Shown: piece by piece, positions 32,771-44,291 of the stretch
How positions within the stretch are numbered: position 1 is the stretch's first letter
Layout: every line of letters begins with the position of its first letter
From: Rhodocollybia butyracea
Lineage: Eukaryota; Basidiomycota; Agaricomycetes; Agaricales; Omphalotaceae
Direction: 5' to 3'
Length of the DNA: 64,000 bases
NCBI GenBank assembly: GCA_015501585.1
Contig: JADNRY010000201.1
Location: 48,163-112,162 of the forward strand
Made by a program: the position numbers and the translations under genes
Notes under the pieces: generated by a model
Seen by the model: only the letters and a program-made list of their open reading frames with translations
Database searches by the model: none
What the model was told of the DNA's origin: nothing

Positions 32771-32866
32771 TTAGGTTAGGTTAGGTTAGGTTAGGGTTAG
32801 GGGTTTGCGCCGCCGCAGGCGGCTCGCGCCCAGCGCGACAGTTAGCGGTTAGGGTTAGGGTTGGGG
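32771..32866. repeat. Interstitial telomeric-type repeats with a GC-rich hairpin
   Basis: 32771-32803 consists of TTAGG units ending in TTAGGGTTAGGGG; 32849-32866 is TTAGGGTTAGGGTTGGGG. Between them is a GC-rich block with a GCCGCC-GCA-GGCGGC hairpin (32809-32823). The repeat equals the common fungal telomere motif TTAGGG or a shortened form, here inside AT-rich DNA and far from either window end. Confidence 0.85.
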
Positions 32867-34627
32867 ATATTTTGACAGCGTAAACGAGGCTTTAGCGTGC
32901 CTGCCCGAAGTTTACGCACCTGCGGGATTAATGATTACAATATGATAATTATAAACCTGTCTTGTTATAACAATAAAAAATCATACAAGCTAATACTTAC
33001 TAATAGCAAGTAGATAATTATTATATCTGTGTCCTGAGCTCCTGGACTTCAAAACTTTCAAACAAGACAAGACTGGGACTTTAACTTTCAATCAATCAAC
33101 AACAACAACAACAAGTGCAAGGTCTCTTTCTTTGTCTGTTCAAATGCAATCCAGGTTCATTCAAGTTCTGTCAGAAGCAAAAGCACTCTGAATAATTCTG
33201 TTCTTTCTGCTGCCAGAAGCACCCTATTACTACAAGCTTGACAGCAAGCCAGTTAACCTGGGGGGGAGGGATGCCTGCTCTTTCTGGAGGTCTCCCCTTG
33301 ATTATATACCCAAGGAAGCCAAGAGTATTGGTAAGGGGAGCATGTGCTCTGCATACGAGGCTGTATGGCAGCATATGGTTAATTCTATTGAGAAATTTTA
33401 CATCAGACCCGGAAACGGTGAGCAGAGACCGCGCCGTGAGGTTGTTTTACTCTATTCAGTTCCATTTCGGATCATAGATGTTCAATCTCGACTTCTTGGT
33501 ATGTTCTTTTTCATTCATTCTTGATTGTCAGTACTTACAGTAGCTTATGACTGTAAGTAAGGGTGAACCAATAGTCCACAGGCTCTATAAGTGAGGGAGG
33601 ACTTGTATAAGGATGTATCTTAGCTATTCCCGCCTCGATAATCGTCATCTGAGCCCTGCAACATCAAGTTTCATTCTAATCTTTGAAATACTGCTCCAAG
33701 GGGACAGATCTCAGTTCTATGCTGGAGCATCGGAAAATTACCCGGTATCGGGACGTTGTACCGTATTTCCAACTTGTATAAACTCGTTTCAAGGGTTCAT
33801 AAATTTTCTAAGGTCTTTGATTGATGGGCATTGAAGTATGAGCATATCTATAGAAATATAGGTATGTCTCCTCCTAGTACCTACTCAAATCTCGTCTCTA
33901 TGGTCGGGGGACACATGGAGTATAGAGCGGGAGGGTAGGGGACGTCGACGGGACCTGTTCGGACTCGGTTTGACCCCCACTCCTGTCCCGTATCATTGTG
34001 CTATACAATTATTTGAAAATGAGGCATTTATCCCAACAACTGATGTAACCATGTTCTGGGACCGGAGAAGTACCCTGGATACCGGTATTTCGATGCCGTC
34101 GGATGCATATGCACTGCTTTCGTTCGTTCTAGTGCTTCAGGGTCTCTGGTACATTTTATTTCTTGCCCCAGATTGCCCTTTTGCATGTTCTAAGTTTTAT
34201 ACCCTTAGTAAGGTATTATCATTCTAAGTAAGCATTTCCTATGGAAGGGAAAGCTTGTAATCGAGTGCTTATCAGTAGTACGATGTCAGAGTCGTCCCAA
34301 CGGTCCGCAACATTGAAGGTTTCATAGAAAACGGCCTCCTGGTGAGGTAGTTTCAAGTAAATCAATTATATCAAATTCAGAGTATGGGCCGAAATGGCCG
34401 ATGGTTTGAGATCAATGTTAGGCCGTCGTGTGTGTGAAGCGGTGGCAATACAGGCGTTGTACGAGCTTGTCCGATTTGGGTTTCAGTGAACACAGCAATG
34501 GAAGAAGTCCTCCAAGTGGTATGAACACTACGTATCATGCAAAGACTATCCAGTAGTGAGCTTTAAGTCTAGTTTTAGACTCAAAAAGTCTCGGGGCGTA
34601 TCACCGAGTGGATCAAAATAATTATGG
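32867..34627. other. Interval without a supported gene
   Basis: A small inverted pair GCGTAAAC/GTTTACGC flanks 32,878-32,927. Open frames at 33238-33834 and 33970-34227 have no recognisable family. The right part may include the 3' region of the membrane-protein gene. Confidence 0.35.
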
Positions 34628-35815
34628 TCACCGGATAAAGTCCCTGAAGATTTTGACTATGATTCCCTTGTAAAAGAAACATAACACTGGCAATTCACTT
34701 ACTAGAGCTACCCCAAACAGATCTGAACCAACTTCTGCCACCAGGGAAGTGGTTAAATTGCCAGGAGCTGCATTTTCCACTGTAATTATGACTCCTCCAA
34801 TCAATGCCCACAACTGTATACCAAAGAAAATTGACCCAGATTCCACAAAAAGAAGTAGAATCTTTTGAGCGCGACTTTTTCTCCTGATTGACGCATCTCT
34901 CATTGTGCGGTAATGAGCCCTAGATAATGATATGGGATTGATAAGATTAAAAACAAAACACAGGCTGAATCCAAATATTGTTACCAAGCTTTCCAGCCAA
35001 TTAATGCTGTTGCTGTCATGTTTACCAGCAATGAAATGGCTGTTGACAGCAAGTCCACAACATCATTAGTGTCAAAAATGTCAAAAATTGGATCGGCAAT
35101 GTTGAGACCTATAAAAAAAAACCCCCAAATATCTGTTTTTATATGTAGTAAAAGTATAATGCATCCATACCTATATTGCTCATCATAAGTATTGCAAGCA
35201 CAAATTGCCAAAATCTGTCATGGGGCAACAAGACCCAAGCCCTCCAGCAAACTTCGAAGTCACCAACCAAGATCTGGACAAGATATCAGTTGGTCGATAG
35301 TAGTTGGTTATTGGAGAAATTTCACAGTCATTGTATTGAAAAATTGAAGTGTCTCATCACTAATGAGAACACTGATCGCAATATTAGAAGGAGGGTTTAA
35401 CCTCTCCATCGTAAGACCAAATTTGATTTCAGTCAAGTTTATATATCCTACAAGGATAATGCTCCCTGTGACAGCAGCCAAAATAATCACACAGCACAGA
35501 AGCTGAATTGCCTTTGGTTCGCGCAAGGTTTTGATACTGACAGTAAGTAGTATCATCATAAATTAATGCCATTAGAATATTAGTGATACATTTGACAGAA
35601 ACTTACTTTAGCAGCCGTATGGAAATCAGTATCCCCAGAATTCCACAACCTCCAAACAAGATAACATAAGTGCTTTATCTCTGTAAATCCAATAATATGT
35701 AGTCACCATAAGCAATCAAATCAATTACAAGGGTAATTGTATTTTGATAGCAAGACCTTCCAATGGCAAAGATTTGTGCTTGATCTTCTGGCGTCATGGA
35801 AAGTCTTTGTTTGTT
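34628..35815 (-). CDS. Multi-pass membrane protein of unknown function
   Basis: Read leftward. A likely first exon starts near 35,797 (MTPEDQAQIFAIGRSCYQNT). Further exons include about 35,320-35,544 (IQLLCCVIILAAVTGSIILV), 34985-35108 (DTNDVVDLLSTAISLLVNMT) and the last exon 34628-34919 (QKILLLFVESGSIFFGIQLW, VGSDLFGVALVSELPVLCFF). The intron between the last two (gtaacaat...atctag) is clear. At least five hydrophobic helices are visible and the layout suggests seven, with a charged loop RTMRDASIRRKSRAQK before a late helix, as in receptor-like proteins expanded in Agaricomycetes. One junction near 35,690 could not be made in frame, so it may be damaged. No ligand or pathway can be inferred. 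Confidence 0.5.
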
Positions 35816-37829
35816 AGTATTGAACCAGCTAAGCAGATGTGAGGGCTGACTGGCCGTAGTCTATTCACTCTATGTACTCTTTATACCAAGAAACAACCAA
35901 GAATACAAATTCGCGTAATATCAAGTGTGACGGAACACAAACGGAACAAGTTAATTTGTCACCATAAGAAAACTTATGTTCAATGGCTTTTCTATTTGTT
36001 TCAGCCCGGGCCTAGAGATTGTTTCAAAAATCAGATCATGATTAACAAGAACCCTGCTAACTTCTAAGAGCAGTTTTCCAGAGAAGTGGCAGCCACATAT
36101 GGCTGTTTTACTTCAAAAGCAAAAATCATATATCCCTACTTTGAGTAATTACTAATTAGAATCTGGACAACTTCTGGCACTGGGGAGTGACAGTGTCAAT
36201 CTGGGATCAAAGCGATATGTCTTGAGATATGTGGTGAGATGAACACCAAGTTGGGGGTGGCCATTCCCCTGCCACGATGACTGGTATGCTTTGGGAGTGA
36301 GATGATAAAAAAGATAGATGGAGAAGGATTAAGGGACAATAAAATGGGAAATTAAACATGTGCCTTGTGATGCGCAAAAAAACTGAAAGAAAATGTACAT
36401 GATAAAAGTGAAACACAAAGTTGTACATCTTGGAGTGAGAGACCAAAGAACCGTCACGTTGCACCAGCTAAGCCTTCTAGACTTTTTATAAGGATAGTAG
36501 TAATCTTCAACAAGGCCTATCATTGTCACCCAAACCTGCCACCACCAATCTAACATCAGATTAATTTTATTGTTGAACAAAGGCCCAGAGACTCAGACGA
36601 TAGAAAGACACAAAAACACAAACTAAACTCTGTCTGTAATGGCCCGTAATAATTAATGGATGTTCAGGGTGATGTGTCAACCTGGCTGTTCTGTCCTATA
36701 GCTCAAAACACTACTGGTAACACGGGACTAGGTATAGTACAGCAGTTGAGGAAAACACAGGTACGAAGCCCCTAGTATCATTTTTCTGTTTGTTAACCGT
36801 CTTAGCTGCGCGTTTTGAGCCAGGTGCTGGCCTCAACAACCTGAAGGTTCAATTCTGGAAAGTCAGGAACTCAGTTAAGGAGATCTATTCATCCATCAGC
36901 AATTGACTTGGCTGTGTTTACCATCCTATCTTGGCAGCTAGCAACTGAAGTTGATTATCCCAATCAATCCACATACCAAGCTGAGTCTTTTGGAGCATTT
37001 AAATCTCTCAAGCCCTGTTTACAGCAGTTGGCATCAAGGAGGACTCCGAAGGAGAATCAGAGCCGACTCCATGATCCTTTTCAAAACATCTGACAAAGGC
37101 GAGTCTGATGAACAGGAAACTATGAAACAGTGCACTGGGCTGACCCGCCGGATGTCCCAATGGAGTCTGACTGAATGGAGGCATATGAGATGTAATAGGT
37201 GACAAAAACGAAAGATTTCCATGAACGTCACCACTAAGTATAGGCAAAAGATACATCAATGTCAAAATTTTCGGAAGCGTTGGTGGTTGTATTAATTTAG
37301 TATTAATGGGTCCAAGTGAATCCAATGGTCCATTTAAGCACGACATCCATGGACCCAGCCGAGGGCCGAGACTGGGAAACATCAGATGGGGCAGCTGGAG
37401 TTAGTAAAACTAGATTGTCTTCAGTCATTTCTGCAACACATCAGTACCAAGATCAAATGTAGGCTGAGAAACACGTTCCCCAGAGATTGCGCGCACGCCC
37501 TGTGGTAGATGTGTCGGGTCCTTTGGGTCCAACCATTGGAGGCTTGTACTGAACCTTGTGTCCTGAGACTCGCCATCTCCGGTGTTTTCAGTGTCATTTG
37601 CAGCGGCTTCAACATGCTGTCCGGAGTCCGGACTCCGTTCCTCCTTCCTCTGTTTTTTCTTCCCTTTTCGGACCATTAAAAAGAACGTGGCTTTCAATAA
37701 GTAGAAATGGAATGCACAAGGGTCCCAACGTAGGTAACGGTCATCAGGTGCTGTTTCATATCATCTCGCTGGAGCCCCAGCTCGAGGTTTGAACATCCCT
37801 AGTGGGAGATCAACTGCGTCGGATCTTGC
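35816..37829. other. Interval without a supported gene
   Basis: AT-rich with short frames on both strands (36207-36580 and 37008-37697 minus) that show no family signature. A hairpin TTGAGCCAGGTGCTGGCCTCAA at about 36,818 is followed by GGTTCAATTCTGG, weakly tRNA-like. Confidence 0.35.
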
Positions 37830-37905
37830 CCCCGGTGTGATATAGTACCAACACGGAAACGTCTTGATCTCGAGCACCTTTTGGAACTGCTTGACGATTT
37901 CTACC
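37830..37905 (-). pseudogene. Fragment related to the gene at 45.9-46.3 kb
   Basis: About 75 bp encode EIVKQFQKVLEIKTFPCWYY on the minus strand, nearly identical to EIVKQFQKVLEIKTWPRWYY at 45,960-46,025. Homology fades on both sides. It is a truncated duplicate or the last visible exon of a decayed paralog. Confidence 0.6.
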
Positions 37906-38008
37906 TGTGCACAGATCAAGCGCAAGAAATGGCTTGCATGTCACACAAACGTAACAAAGTCTTGGATTGCATTTTATGCTCAGATAGCCCCATAATCTTC
38001 AATAAAAC

Positions 38009-39577
38009 TTATGTAGAATATCCGCTTTTCTTCGGAACCACACCATATGCAGGTCCTGCCTTCCCAAACATTATTCTCAAATCTTGAACCAGAAGCTCTG
38101 GCACCTCATATGCAGCAAAATGACCCCCTTTATCATGATCAGCCTGAAACACTAGCCCTCTGTATTCCTTAATCGAGCTTTATCAAGGAAATCCATTAAA
38201 TAGACACAAGAAGGAGAAGACAAATCACTCACCTGGGAGATGCATAGATGATTTCCTTGGGGAAGGTTGAGACACCTAGTTTCACTGGGGCTTCGGTTGT
38301 CCAGTTGAATGGAGTTGTGATTTCTCCAGCCTGAATAATTTCATAATACATAAAAGAAGGAGCCGCTGGGCCCGCTCGCGAGAACCAGTAAATCGAAATC
38401 CACGTCAGAACTATGGCATCATCAGTCTAGACTCCCATCAGGCGCACTTTCTGTGGCATACCTTCGTCATCATCCCAAGGATAGTTGTCTGTCCAGACGA
38501 CGATTTTTTCATAGATCCAAGTAAGAAGGCCAACAGGAGAATCCGCGAGACTATATCCTATTGTCTGTGGTTGCGTAGATTGCAGGACAAGATAACCATT
38601 TGATTGAGTGGAATACCACCGGCCACGGGCGGCCCGTGGGTCTGATAGCTCGTCTGGCAAGGGCTTTGAGGTTGGCGTTGGTAGTGTTGTACTGGGATGT
38701 AGTCCACGTCAGCTATCTACGGGGAAAAAGGATCCTTACAGAAGCATGTTCGTGTGCCACGCCATCAGGTGCTTGTTGCCATACATGTTTGCCATCTCTC
38801 GCGTAACCTGGTGCAATCAGATTGAATTTTATTTTTGGGACACTTCGAGGAAACAGAGCACTGACAATGCTTCCCCAGTCTCCACCCTGTGTCACTAGAA
38901 AGAATAATCCTATCAGAGGCGACGAAGCAACAACTGACTTCACACACCATATTCTTCATAGCCCAAGGCTAGCATCAGTTTATTACCGACCTGAAATGCA
39001 TTTGTCAAACCAATCCTTGAACTAGTCGCGTGTACCTACCTCAGCATATTGGGCACTTTTGAAACCCTGCCGTTTAGGACCCTGGGAGAACCCATAGCCA
39101 GGCAAGCTAAGCGCAACAACATGGAATGCTGGCTGGTCTGGTCCAGGATTCAAGAGTAATGGTAGTATCTTGCGTACTTCGATGAAGCTTCCAGGCCCTA
39201 CCACAACTGTCGGCACAAGTCAAATAATAAGGGCGAAGGGACTCACATCCATGGACAAACAGCATTGGAATAGCATTGTCAACCTCACTCTTCTGATGCA
39301 CGTAATGAATATTCAGAGTCCCATGGCCCTCGACGTCAATGTCTCTGGTGAACTGAGGCAGCTCCTCATTAATCCGAGCTTCCTCTTTACGCCAATCGAA
39401 ACCGTTCTGCCATCTGGAAACCAAACGGCGGACATCAGTCAATGACGCTCCATACTTCTGTCCTGCACCCTCGAGCTCGTCTGGGAGGACATGCAGTGCC
39501 AGCTTCTTGCCTAGCAGCGACAGTTGCTCATCGGAAATTGCGATTTTGAAAGGTTTTTCATTAGAGTCCGCAGGCAT
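38009..39577 (-). pseudogene. Epoxide hydrolase, six exons, with an in-frame stop and a frame change
   Basis: Exons (right to left) 39247-39577, 39040-39197, 38948-38990, 38740-38894, 38233-38691 and 38009-38177, with GT-AG introns. The N terminus is the epoxide-hydrolase N domain (LPDELEGAGQKYGASLTDVR); the alpha/beta-hydrolase fold follows with the oxyanion HGWPGSF, nucleophile Asp in TQGGDWGSI, cap region (GYSLADSPVGLLTWIYEK), acidic/SIYWFSRAGPA region, and catalytic His in [15 protein letters not shown]. Soluble enzymes of this family hydrate epoxides to diols, often on P450 products. Exon 5 has a TAG at 38427-38429 where TGG (Trp before TDD) is expected, and a net +1 frame change at 38,620-38,660. 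Apart from these it is complete and of normal length. Confidence 0.85.
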
Positions 39578-40459
39578 TGTTTGAAATGGTGGTTGGGTCT
39601 GAGTCTCTCTAGATATCAGCGTCGTATCTTAAGTAACTTACGTGCTGCCCCCCTGGCACCATTTGACCACTCGACATTCTCGCCTTGCTCTCGGTATATT
39701 AAAGCATGTACAAAAGTGGCAATCAATCTGTCAATCACGAAAAAGAAGTAGGCCTGCAGAAGTACCTCATGCCCTTCCCTTTGAAGAGAATGACCTTCAC
39801 TTCAGCGACTCCGATAAGTGATTGGTTTTTTGAGGACTCGCAAAATTTCAGTTCTTTATAGCTGTTCAGCGAGCCCAGAAAATTGAATAACAGTTCCATT
39901 GACCCGAATAATGCATGATAGACCTTTGATTTGGTCCCACTTTCATTCATAGACCGAAGGGAAGAGAGGGTCTCGTGAACCTTGTTCCTGTTTCTTCAGA
40001 TATTTCTCACACTGATTGGAGGAGGCTGTCGGCGATAACGTTCGTTCCTACACCTTCCAACGAAGTTACCAATGTATATGAAGGGTCTCCTCTATAGTAC
40101 GAAAGACATTGATCACTAGTCTCTTCTTAGTCTTCAAGTATATTGTTAGCTTAGGTATCACATGTATCCTGTAGTATAGTAAACCGCCCCGGCACTTAGG
40201 GCAACGATCTACAGCAGCTCCCATCGGGCAGACTGCGCGTCAGCTTACGCTGCCGGATCCGGCGTTCTGGCAGTATCTGGACCATGCCGTGTAATAAACT
40301 TCCTTCCTTCCAACCACTAGCATCAAAGAAGCGCCAAACCTTAAACGAGCTACAAGCATAACTCTGAGAGCAACAAGAATAGGCCTAGCGCCTTGCGCAA
40401 AGCCAAAAATATAAAAGTCTTGTAAAACAGGCGTATTCTGCTTGTGTTTCTGCACGGGT
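39578..40459. other. Intergenic interval left of the duplicated zone
   Basis: No supported gene. Contains copy 2 of the short interspersed motif at 40,264-40,315. Confidence 0.4.
40264..40315 (-). repeat. Short interspersed motif, copy 2
   Basis: On the minus strand: GGAAGGAAGGAAG, then TTACACGGCATGGTCCAG, then a diverged stretch ending AACGCCGG. It matches the 51.6 and 62.7 kb copies. Confidence 0.6.
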
Positions 40460-41850
40460 TATATCATTATTATGATACGAAATTTCCTGATTCTTCAGAT
40501 ATCTGATACTTCACACACCGATTGGATGACGCTGTCGGCGATAGAACTTGAAGAAACAAGCACAACTGACGCGGCTGGCACAATCTCACGGTCCTTTGAT
40601 AACTGGAACAGTCGACGAATCTTCGCTGGTATCTTTCGTGTTTTATTCATATCTTGTTTTTGACGTACAATTTACAGATCCGGCAACTGCCGGATACTTC
40701 CCAACTCTCAACATACTGATCCTATCCGAGCATTCGACGTCTCTACTCTATCCGCACAGATGAGTTTCTAGCTATCTGGTGGAATTGGTTGCAAAGTACG
40801 TGGCTATTTCGAAGGCATTGCATGAATACTCAAGCACAAGAGTCTAGGAATCATTATAGCGTTCTACCGTCAGCGCGTCAGCAGAAGCATCAAACATCTG
40901 GAACCAACAGCAGATACACCGCCGTATTGGAGGGACTGGGAACCGTGAAGTCGTCGTGCTGGCGTACGGAGGTAGTGAAGCTTGAAGCTTGAAGCTTTGA
41001 AGCTTCAGAAGCCTAGGATACTCAGGCAGGCCATAGTGGCCGTGTCAAGCAGAGTTGGTGCGTGTAACACACCTCTATCCAAGGAACATCCTACAACATC
41101 GACCTTTTTAGCGGTCGCAAATACGCTCTATTCAATTCGTCTGCCCAATGTCACGCTCCTCAAGGCTCCGATGCCGCCTCCGCCCAGTTGTCCGTACGCT
41201 CGTGTTACTCCCTGCCTGCGCAGTAATTACCGGTTACCCTCCGTACTGTATACTCCACCAACTCGCACTGGATACCGGGAAGCTAGATGCACGCTCTTCC
41301 TCCTCTTCTGACTGATTCTCGCGATGTGCCACCATGACAACAACGGACGCCGCCAACTGGTCCTGCCCGGCGGTCCTCCATTATGGCTTTACCGACTACT
41401 GTTTCCCCTCGTTTAAAATTTGCGATTCCCTCTAGATTACCGTCAGTAAACGACGAGAACAACGGGTGACGCCGACTAGTTCTGGGGCCGGCGGTCCCTT
41501 TAGTCGCTGTTTCCCCTCCTCGTGTTCAAAAAACGCAATTCCTTCTAGATTGCTGTCAGTAACGAATGTTCATCGCGTCCATCTCTCTTCCCTTTTGCTT
41601 ACAGTTGTGATCTCCCGCAGATCGTACCTATACTCGAACACAGTGGCCAGCATATGAAGTTAGCCCCGAGACCTGGAGAAGATAAAGGGTACCGTTCCTG
41701 TACGTGAAACAGCGTTTTTATGTGTCTGTGATTCCGATATTGTCGACTCGCGCTGTTGTTTTGGTTCTTACTAGCCCGTGTAGAAGCACTTACTTCACTG
41801 TTGCGAAGAAATATTAATCTTGATTTTACGCTACAACCCAAAAGCCCAAC
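40460..41850 (+). pseudogene. Block U, copy 1 (decayed multi-exon gene family)
   Basis: A gene-like block found in five places here. Shared landmarks, in order: TGGAACAGTCGACGAATCTTC before an intron; an exon encoding a DTAAGY-like start and, in better copies, SQRTDLIRAFGVSTLT; a variable region; a segment encoding NREVVVLAYGGSEA; a Pro-rich segment (PMPPPPSCPYARVTP); and a 3' part with CCGTTCCTGTACGTG then GTTCCGATATTGTCGACTCGCG. Each copy has stops and frame changes, so none gives a full protein. The conserved peptides imply a once-coding gene with a helical N-terminal part and a Pro/Gly/Ser-rich C-terminal part. I do not recognise the family. Copy 1 lies 130 bp from hydrophobin A1. Confidence 0.45.
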
Positions 41851-41976
41851 TACAAAATGAGATATTTGATATGCATAGACAACCAGCTTTCAGCCGCAGA
41901 GTTGCGCTAATCACACGCAAAGTGCTAAAATGAAACGAGTGGTTTCCAGGCTTAGCAGTACCTCGATGCGACGCAC

Positions 41977-42421
41977 TCAGAGAGTGACAGGAGCACAGCC
42001 GACGGAGATGAGACCACCTGAAAAGCTTCGGTAAGTAATGCAGTTATAGAATCAGGAGGATGCTTCAAATCACCGTTCGAGTTGTCCTCACAGCAGACAG
42101 TTTGCGCAGAGCTATACGCACAGTTCGTGAGCAACGTGAGTATATACGATTTTAAATGGCCTACCAGGTGCCACCGCCAGCAACGTTAATGCCAGAGCAG
42201 GTAAGACCGATCTCGCCAGTCACAGCGCCCAAGACGATGCCAAGGGCACCCGCGAGCAGGCTGGTGAGGAGGTTGGATTGAGCTGCGGCGACAGACTGGG
42301 TGCTCTGGCAGCACTGAATGGAACCAGTGGAGCAGGTACTGGAGGGCGCATTGCGAGGAGCGGGGGTAGCTACGGCAAGAGTAGCGAGAGCGGCGGCAAC
42401 AAAGGAGAGTTTGAACTGCAT
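41977..42421 (-). CDS. Class I hydrophobin (A1)
   Basis: Three exons, 42165-42421, 42074-42111 and 41977-42017, splice in frame to 111 aa. A secretion signal (MQFKLSFVAAALATLAVATP) is followed by eight Cys in hydrophobin order: STC, QCC, LTC, then, across the first intron, GTCSAQTVCC, and finally VGC. Hydrophobins are secreted, self-assemble at air-water or wall surfaces, and make hyphae and fruiting bodies water-repellent. Length and C-CC-C-C-CC-C order fit class I. The first intron splits the codon of Cys5, as in the sister copies. It is hydrophobin 'A' of the first of three tandem units. Confidence 0.93.
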
Positions 42422-42499
42422 AGTAAGGAGTGGTGAAGAGTACTTGAACGACGTCTGGTGGTTGTTCGAGTGGGGAACTCCCACAAACTTTGGGCTGGC

Positions 42500-43640
42500 C
42501 TTTATACCCTTTCCAGGTGCTCATATGTTTGTGAGTGTGTGTTTACGCTTGGCTCTCTCGCTTTCCTTTCGACACTTGTAGGTCACAGAACGACTATGCA
42601 TTCAAGTTGAATTCTAACGTGTTGTGCCTCAGTGGCACTTTTTAACCTTACTCTTGCCTTACTCGCTCTCTCTCTCTTTCTTTTCGACACTTGTGAGTCA
42701 CAGAATAACTATGTATGCATCCTTGAATTCCAACGTACTGTGCCTCAGTGGCGCTTTTTGAGGGCACCCTTACTCGGAAAGTGTATAGATTTTCGATTCC
42801 GTTACGAAGATGTGGCTTGAACATTCGAATAGTAAGTATTTTAAGCGAATAGAAGAACCTCAGAATTTTGGGTGATCGGCTGGGAAAGGGATGTATATGT
42901 ACGAAGGAATTATCCAGCCCTATCAGTATTAGACACATATGTTAAAACTTGAAGGCTCCGGCTACCACGAGATCGGTTCGGTGAGGTTAATAGTACGGGC
43001 TTCGGCTATATACCTTCTGACAATCGAGGATTCAGACTGCAGCTCCTTATTGCCGGTTTCAAAAGTCTGTGGAAAACGATGACATTGGCCGTTTTTTGCC
43101 AAGCATTAAAGCCTTCCACTCGCTCTTCCAATGTGCGAGCATTGTACGAGCCTTTACATTGTTCAATCCTACTTTGAGCCGTAAGGACGGATATTGATTA
43201 TGACGGAAAGAATGCTCGACGGCCTTGGCATATATGTCGAAATAAAAAAAGAATACAGACCCCTCCGGGACTGGGGAAGAGATCTAGACATTTTTCCCCA
43301 TCGACAACAGCTTTTCAACGCCAGCCTCGACCGGGTTTATTATTCCCCACCGTGACTGAATTGTTACACTGGCGATTGTGGAAAGAAAAATGTATGACAA
43401 CTTCCGCATTGGCGATGTCAAAGCATGCCTTACGAGCGTCGATCCTCATGTAATTTCTTATCTTATGAACTTCAGCATTTCTCTGCAAAATCCATTTTTT
43501 GGGGTATAGTGTACTAAAGAAGCCATGCGGGCCCGTTACGAGACAAGATGTAGATTGAGATGGTAGACGAATGAGGGACTGGTGCCAAGTAGTGCGAGAT
43601 GAATGAATGACTAGAGGAGTCGAGACGAGTAAATGCAAAG
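42500..43640. repeat. Conserved spacer of hydrophobin unit 1
   Basis: Nearly collinear with 48,030-49,140 and 50,900-51,880. Landmarks are GTGCCTCAGTGGCGCTTTTT, TCGGAAAGTGTATAGATT, GAAGATGTGGCTTGAACATT and CGAGGATTCAGACTGCAGC. Landmark identity is high although ORFs are not conserved, so it is probably the shared promoter region of hydrophobin A plus downstream sequence of hydrophobin B rather than a gene. The first landmark is locally duplicated in units 1 and 2. Confidence 0.7.
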
Positions 43641-43680
43641 AAGCAGTGGTTGTGCTGGCACGGCTAGTAGACCGCTACGC

Positions 43681-44132
43681 TCAGAGAGTAACGGGAGCAC
43701 ACCCCACGGAGATGAGGCCGCCTACGGAATTCCAGTCAGTGAAACAGTATTTAAATCACGAAAATCGTCTAAATTACCCGTAGCGTTGTTTTCACAGCAG
43801 ACAGTCTGGGCGGAGCTACAAAGGCAATAATGAGTGGTAAGCATGGGCGGGTATATATATTTTGCCTACCAAGTGCCACCTCCAGCAACGTTAACGGGGG
43901 AGCAAGTCGACCCGACAAGGCCGATTACATTTTGGAGGTTGATACCAAGGAGCCCTGCGACCAGGTTGGTGACGGGGTCGTTGTAGGCTGCTGCGGCAGT
44001 CTGGGTGCTTTTGCAGCACTGGATGGGTCCGGTGGAGCAGGTGCTGGAGGATCCACCGTGGCCTCGAGGGGTGGGGGTAGCTACGGCAAGAGTAGCGAGA
44101 GCGGCGGCGACAAAGGTAAGCTTAAACTGCAT
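43681..44132 (-). CDS. Class I hydrophobin (B1)
   Basis: Exons 43870-44132, 43778-43815 and 43681-43721 give 113 aa. The signal peptide MQFKLTFVAAALATLAVATP is nearly identical to the other copies. Eight Cys: SSTC, IQCC, STC, then GTCSAQTVCC and VGC. The region between the first CC pair and the fourth Cys differs from A1 (NDPVTNLVAGLLGINLQNVI), the usual variable loop that tunes surface properties. Intron positions match all sisters. Its upstream flank is interrupted 150 bp away by the MULE-like element at 44,292-45,460, which may have separated it from upstream regulatory sequence. Confidence 0.93.
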
Positions 44133-44282
44133 ATTGAGTAGTGGTGAAAAGTATCTGAACGATGGATGTTGTGTGTTTGAGTGAGGGACTCATACCGGTC
44201 TTGGTTAGTTCTTATACTATTTCCAAGTGCCATAATCCTTGTTTATGTTGACTATCTCGTTTCGACATATGTTACGAGGCTC

Positions 44283-44291
44283 CGAATACTG
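44283..44291. repeat. Left target-site duplication of the MULE-like element
   Basis: CGAATACTG (10 bp CCGAATACTG if the preceding C is counted), repeated at 45462-45470. The uninterrupted site survives at about 49,800. Confidence 0.8.

Noticed and set aside
32545..33015. Possible inverted-repeat element bounded by CTTGCTATTA motifs
   Set aside because: The two ends share pieces but in an order that does not form proper terminal inverted repeats, and no target duplication was found.
36810..36860. Possible tRNA or SINE (hairpin followed by GGTTCAATTCTGG)
   Set aside because: No A box at proper spacing and no acceptor or T stem; noted only as weakly tRNA-like.
22768..39577. P450 and epoxide hydrolase as parts of one biosynthetic cluster
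   Set aside because: They are 13 kb apart, separated by transposons, with no core synthase or transporter between them; both appear broken.
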